A DNA stretch of 64,000 nt from Pararhizobium qamdonense (lineage in GTDB: Bacteria; Pseudomonadota; Alphaproteobacteria; Rhizobiales; Rhizobiaceae): NCBI RefSeq assembly GCF_029277445.1, contig NZ_CP119566.1, positions 696,501-760,500 of the forward strand, written 5' to 3'. The notes beneath the pieces were generated by a model. That model did no database searches. It saw only the letters and a program-made list of their open reading frames with translations, and was not told the DNA's origin. Of the stretch, positions 61,129 through 64,000 are shown piece after piece; position 1 is the stretch's first letter, and each line of letters begins with the position of its first letter. The position numbers were made by a program, and so were the translations under genes.

Positions 61129-62412
61129 ATGACCGCTCCACATCCCTCCAAGACCCATATCGGCAACCACAAACTGCATCCGGAAACCCTGATGCTGAAC
61201 TACGGCTACGATCCGGAGCTCTCCGAAGGCGCGGTCAAGCCGCCGGTGTTTCTGACCTCCACCTTCGTCTTCAAGTCGGCCGAGGAGGGGCGCGATTTCT
61301 TCGATTTCGTGTCCGGCCGCCGCGAACCGCCGGAGGGCACCGGCGCCGGGCTGGTCTATTCGCGTTTCAATCATCCCAATAGCGAGATCGTCGAAGACCG
61401 GCTTGCGGTTTACGAGCGCACGGAAAGCTGTGCGCTGTTTTCCTCCGGCATGTCGGCGATCGCAACGACGCTTCTGGCGTTCGTGCGGCCGGGAGACGCC
61501 GTTCTGCATTCGCAGCCACTTTACGGCGGAACGGAAACACTGCTGGCAAAGACGTTTCTCAACATGGGCGTCGCGGCAGTCGGGTTTGCCGACGGCGTCA
61601 ACGAGGCGTCCGTGCAATCGGCGGCAGAAGAGGCAATGGCGAAAGGCCGGGTGTCGATGATCCTGATCGAAACACCGGCCAACCCCACCAACAGCCTTGT
61701 CGATGTCGCGATGATCCGCAGGATTGCCGATGCGATCGGTGCGAAACAGGGGCATACGCCGATTGTCGCCTGCGACAATACCTTGCTTGGCCCGGTCTTC
61801 CAGCGGCCGATCGAGCATGGCGCCGATATCTCGCTCTATTCGCTGACCAAATATGTCGGCGGTCATTCGGATCTGATCGCGGGGGCGGCTCTGGGCGCAA
61901 AATCGGTGATGAAGCAGGTCAAGGCGCTGCGCGGTGCCATCGGCACGCAACTTGATCCGCATTCCTGCTGGATGCTTGGCCGGTCTCTGGAGACATTGTC
62001 GATCCGCATGGAGAAGGCCAACAGCAATGCGCTCGAGATTGCCAATTTCCTGCGCGATCATCCGAAGGTCGAGGGCATTCACTATCTGCCCTACCACGAT
62101 CCGCAGTCGCCGCTCGGCAAGACCTATGCCGCGCAATGCACCGGCGCGGGATCGACGTTTTCGTTCGATATCGCCGGTGGCCAGCCGGCCTCGTTCAAGT
62201 TTCTGAACGCCCTGCAGATCTTCAAGCTGGCAGTCAGTCTCGGGGGCACGGAATCGCTCGCCAGCCACCCGGCCACCATGACCCATTCCGGCGTGCCGCT
62301 GGACGTTCGCCAAAGGATCGGTGTGCTGGAATCAACCATCCGGCTTTCGATCGGTATCGAACATCCCGACGATCTGATTGCCGACCTGACCATCGCGCTG
62401 GACGCAGCTTGA
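61129..62412 (+). CDS. Cystathionine gamma-synthase / methionine gamma-lyase family PLP enzyme
   Basis: 427 residues, longer than the usual ~395. Cys/Met-metabolism PLP family with [42 protein letters not shown] and the PLP lysine in [11 protein letters not shown]. The residue usually Cys in methionine gamma-lyases lies in a segment that reads [10 protein letters not shown], so a lyase on methionine is not assured. GGGAG precedes the ATG. It stands alone. Its closeness to a possible sulfur-scavenging island may be coincidence. Confidence 0.85.
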   Translation: MTAPHPSKTHIGNHKLHPETLMLNYGYDPELSEGAVKPPVFLTSTFVFKSAEEGRDFFDFVSGRREPPEGTGAGLVYSRFNHPNSEIVEDRLAVYERTESCALFSSGMSAIATTLLAFVRPGDAVLHSQPLYGGTETLLAKTFLNMGVAAVGFADGVNEASVQSAAEEAMAKGRVSMILIETPANPTNSLVDVAMIRRIADAIGAKQGHTPIVACDNTLLGPVFQRPIEHGADISLYSLTKYVGGHSDLIAGAALGAKSVMKQVKALRGAIGTQLDPHSCWMLGRSLETLSIRMEKANSNALEIANFLRDHPKVEGIHYLPYHDPQSPLGKTYAAQCTGAGSTFSFDIAGGQPASFKFLNALQIFKLAVSLGGTESLASHPATMTHSGVPLDVRQRIGVLESTIRLSIGIEHPDDLIADLTIALDAA

Positions 62413-62448
62413 GGGGGCAACGATTTTTTTCTTAATTTTCGCTTTGTC

Positions 62449-62477
62449 TTGAAATGGTTACATTCCCTTGCCATATT
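62449..62477 (+). promoter_or_regulatory. Candidate promoter of the intergenic small RNA
   Basis: TTGAAA (62449-62454), 17 bp, then CATATT (62472-62477). Good spacing for the housekeeping sigma factor; predicted start near 62484. Confidence 0.5.
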
Positions 62478-62483
62478 GCACCC

Positions 62484-62575
62484 ATGGAATTCGTTTCCAG
62501 CGGTTGACCACGGATGTACTGGCAATGGCTGTCGAGACGGGTCGGAGAGGTCGGGTTCTTACCCGGCCTTTTTCT
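62484..62575 (+). ncRNA. Candidate small RNA of about 90 nt
   Basis: The interval between a promoter-like element and a rho-independent terminator contains no credible reading frame (the first ATG gives seven codons). A 5' stem TGGAA/TTCCA lies near 62485-62500, and the 3' end is the terminator hairpin GGTCGGGT-TCTT-ACCCGGCC with a T-run. Length and architecture match trans-acting Hfq-dependent RNAs of rhizobia, but I cannot assign it to a named family. Confidence 0.45.
62549..62575 (+). terminator. Rho-independent terminator
   Basis: GGTCGGGT (62549-62556) pairs with ACCCGGCC (62561-62568) with one G-T pair and a TCTT loop, followed by TTTTTC. It lies 137 bp beyond the PLP-enzyme stop, so it either ends a separate small transcript or terminates that gene after a long 3' region. 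Confidence 0.8.
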
Positions 62576-62763
62576 TTGGGCGCGCGCTCCGGCGGTTCCT
62601 GCCGCTCGGTTTCTTTTCAAATTGCATTAACGCTGTCGTTTGTATCTCGCCTTTCGCTGAGATGGCCCTACTTGTCATGGCAGATGATCTGGACAGATAC
62701 TCTGGATAAACATTTGCCAAGGCCGTCCGGCCCGCTGGCCGATCCCCTCGACAGGAGAAACCC

Positions 62764-62928
62764 ATGCCCCTTAAATCTCTGATGGCCGTTGCAGCGCTGG
62801 CAATCCTGGCTCTTTCCGGATGCGCAAGCACGGGCGGCACCAACACCACCTATGCCCAGTATCAGGGTTATAGCCCGGTGCCCGATTTCGGCGCGTCCGA
62901 TCCGGGCGGTGTGCGGATCAACTATTAA
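62764..62928 (+). CDS. 54-residue lipoprotein
   Basis: The frame ATG 62764 to TAA 62926-62928 encodes a signal peptide (MPLKSLMAVAALAILALSGC) whose lipobox LSGC places the lipidated cysteine at residue 20. A 34-residue mature tail follows, rich in Gly, Thr and Tyr (TTYAQYQGYSPVPDFGAS). AGGAG lies 7 nt before the ATG. Short lipoproteins of this kind are common in rhizobia and have no known role. Ala at +2 favours outer-membrane sorting. Confidence 0.75.
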   Translation: MPLKSLMAVAALAILALSGCASTGGTNTTYAQYQGYSPVPDFGASDPGGVRINY

Positions 62929-62991
62929 GGTCCGATAGCGAGCGTTATTGCCGGGGATCTGCCTGCACCGCATTTTGATATCTGTGGTGCG

Positions 62992-63068
62992 TGGTGATCC
63001 CAGATGGATTCGAACCATCGGCCTCAGGATTAGGAATCCTGCGCTCTATCCTGCTGAGCTATGGGACC
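62992..63068 (-). tRNA. tRNA-Arg (anticodon CCT)
   Basis: On the minus strand a 77-nt cloverleaf begins GGTCCCATAGCTCAGC. The anticodon loop TTCCTAA lies between CAGGA and TCCTG stems, giving anticodon CCT. The T arm contains GGTTCGAATCC, and the acceptor strand TGGGATC pairs with GGTCCCA (one G-T pair). The discriminator is A and CCA is encoded. Reads the rare AGG arginine codon. Confidence 0.95.
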
Positions 63069-63105
63069 AGCCGGAAGAACACTTACAAAAGGCGCAGCCG
63101 GAAGC

Positions 63106-63138
63106 CAAGTGTTTTCCGGGAAGGCAAGTGTTTTCCGG
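63106..63138. repeat. Short direct repeat beside tRNA-Arg
   Basis: CAAGTGTTTTCCGG occurs at 63106-63119 and 63125-63138. An inverted, imperfect copy (CCGGAAGAACACTT) lies at 63071-63084, immediately upstream of the tRNA 5' end. It could be a regulatory or recombination trace. The rest of the gap to 63305 shows no gene. Confidence 0.5.
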
Positions 63139-63305
63139 CTCGCTTTTGATGCATTTCACCGAACAGGGTTTTCCGATGTGCGTGATGTCCGGCCGGGGCT
63201 GGCGCCGGAGGCTTTTCCGATGTTAAGCAGTGTGCGGCGAAACGGGGAGGAGACCCGGCCGTAACGGCGCCGCTTTTGATGAAAACCCACAGAGTTTGAT
63301 CCGGC

Positions 63306-64000
63306 ATGTTCATTGGAATTGATTGGGGCGGCACGAAAATGGAAGTCATCGCGCTCGATCGCGATGGCACAACACGGGCAAGGCACCGCATCGCCACGCC
63401 CACCAGCGGCTATGACGCCTGTATCCGCGCCGTACAGGAGCTTGTCGCGGCTGCCGAGCAGATGGCGGGGGAAACTGGGACGATCGGCATCGGCATTCCC
63501 GGCAGTCCCAATCCGCGCACCGGCATCGTGCGCAATTCCAATGCCGTGCTGTTGAATGGCCAGCCTCTCGGGCGCGATCTCGGGCAGGCGCTTGGCCGCG
63601 AGGTGCGCCTGGCCAACGATGCCAATTGCCTGGCGATCTCGGAAGCGGTCGATGGCGCCGGCAAGGATGCGCATACGGTGTTCGGCGTCATCGTCGGCAC
63701 CGGTCATGGCGGCGGGCTTGCAATCGGCAAGCATGTGCATGCCGGCTATCAGGGCATTGCCGCCGAAATCGGCCATTATCCGCTGCCCTGGATGACCAGG
63801 GATGAATATCCCGGCCATAAATGCTGGTGCGGCAAACATGGCTGCCTGGACATGTATGCCTGCGGCACCGGGGTGGAGCTGGATTACCGGCTGACCACGG
63901 GCGTTGACCGGCGCGGCCGCGACATCATCGCCGACAAGCGCAATGGCGAGCCGGTGGCAGTTGCCGTCTATGAACGCTTTGTCGACCGGCTTGCCCGCAG
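63306..64000 (+). CDS. ROK-family sugar kinase (3' end outside window)
   Basis: 231 residues are visible and the frame is open to the window edge. N-terminal ATP-binding loop FIGIDWGGTKMEV, sugar-site NDANCLAISEAVDGAG, second phosphate loop VIVGTGHGGGL, then the zinc-binding GHKCWCGKHGC. The usual CxCGxxGCxE glutamate is replaced by Asp (CLDMYACGTG). Related rhizobial proteins are called fructokinase or N-acetylglucosamine kinase; the substrate cannot be fixed from the fragment. Starts at ATG 63306. Confidence 0.88.
   Translation, partial: MFIGIDWGGTKMEVIALDRDGTTRARHRIATPTSGYDACIRAVQELVAAAEQMAGETGTIGIGIPGSPNPRTGIVRNSNAVLLNGQPLGRDLGQALGREVRLANDANCLAISEAVDGAGKDAHTVFGVIVGTGHGGGLAIGKHVHAGYQGIAAEIGHYPLPWMTRDEYPGHKCWCGKHGCLDMYACGTGVELDYRLTTGVDRRGRDIIADKRNGEPVAVAVYERFVDRLAR

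Noticed and set aside
61129..62412. Calling the PLP enzyme methionine gamma-lyase (megL)
   Set aside because: The segment that carries the characteristic Cys in known lyases reads [10 protein letters not shown] without Cys, and the protein is longer than usual.

Overview
The window reads as chromosome of an alphaproteobacterium of the Rhizobiaceae (Rhizobium/Agrobacterium/Neorhizobium type). The evidence is high GC, dense genes with ATGA overlaps, a glpDSTPQUV-type glycerol ABC operon, an lpiA-acvB pair, an ALA-synthase type hemA behind an anaerobox, and the short palindromic repeats (CCCCTCATCCG..., CTTCTCCCCGCTGGGGAGAAG) common in rhizobial intergenic DNA. No IS element, prophage, rRNA operon or CRISPR array was seen. 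A TetR-type gene is cut by the left edge and a ROK sugar kinase by the right edge.

Layout. 0.2-8.6 kb: NAD-linked molybdenum formate dehydrogenase (lysR-fdsG-fdsB-fdsA-fdhD-fdsD, minus strand), with a hicAB toxin-antitoxin pair in the opposite orientation between fdsB and fdsA. 8.6-18.2 kb: an SDR oxidoreductase, then glpR and the glycerol catabolism/uptake operon glpD-S-T-P-Q-U-V ending in a strong terminator. 18.2-21.7 kb: an exopolysaccharide-type sugar transferase lacking its catalytic Asp-Glu, two unassigned membrane proteins and a K+ channel with a C-terminal zinc ribbon. 21.9-25.9 kb: lpiA-acvB (lysyl-phosphatidylglycerol synthesis and hydrolysis). 26-29 kb: a small acidic protein, cheW and a soluble double-PAS chemoreceptor. 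29.2-32 kb: arginine catabolism (rocF, rocD) with a divergent Lrp-type regulator. 32-39.7 kb: tamB and tamA; tamB holds an in-frame tandem duplication of 513 residues. 40-45.2 kb: glycine-zipper lipoprotein, hemA, a beta-lactamase-fold hydrolase, dxr and a META-MliC protein.

45.2-58.4 kb is the most unusual part: two CUT2-type ABC transporters (each with its own binding protein and ATPase), two paralogous acyl-CoA-dehydrogenase-fold flavoproteins of the SfnB/DszC type and an FAD/NAD(P)-binding oxidoreductase. Five separate transcription starts in this stretch carry variants of one AT-rich motif, TATAGACTA. I infer a co-regulated scavenging regulon, possibly for organosulfur compounds taken up by sugar-type transporters. 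58.5-64 kb: two very small proteins, a CPA2 antiporter with a cyclic-nucleotide-binding domain, a Cys/Met-metabolism PLP enzyme, a candidate small RNA, a 54-residue lipoprotein, tRNA-Arg(CCT) and the ROK kinase.

Calls rest on reading protein motifs, start-site context and DNA symmetry by eye; no database search was run.
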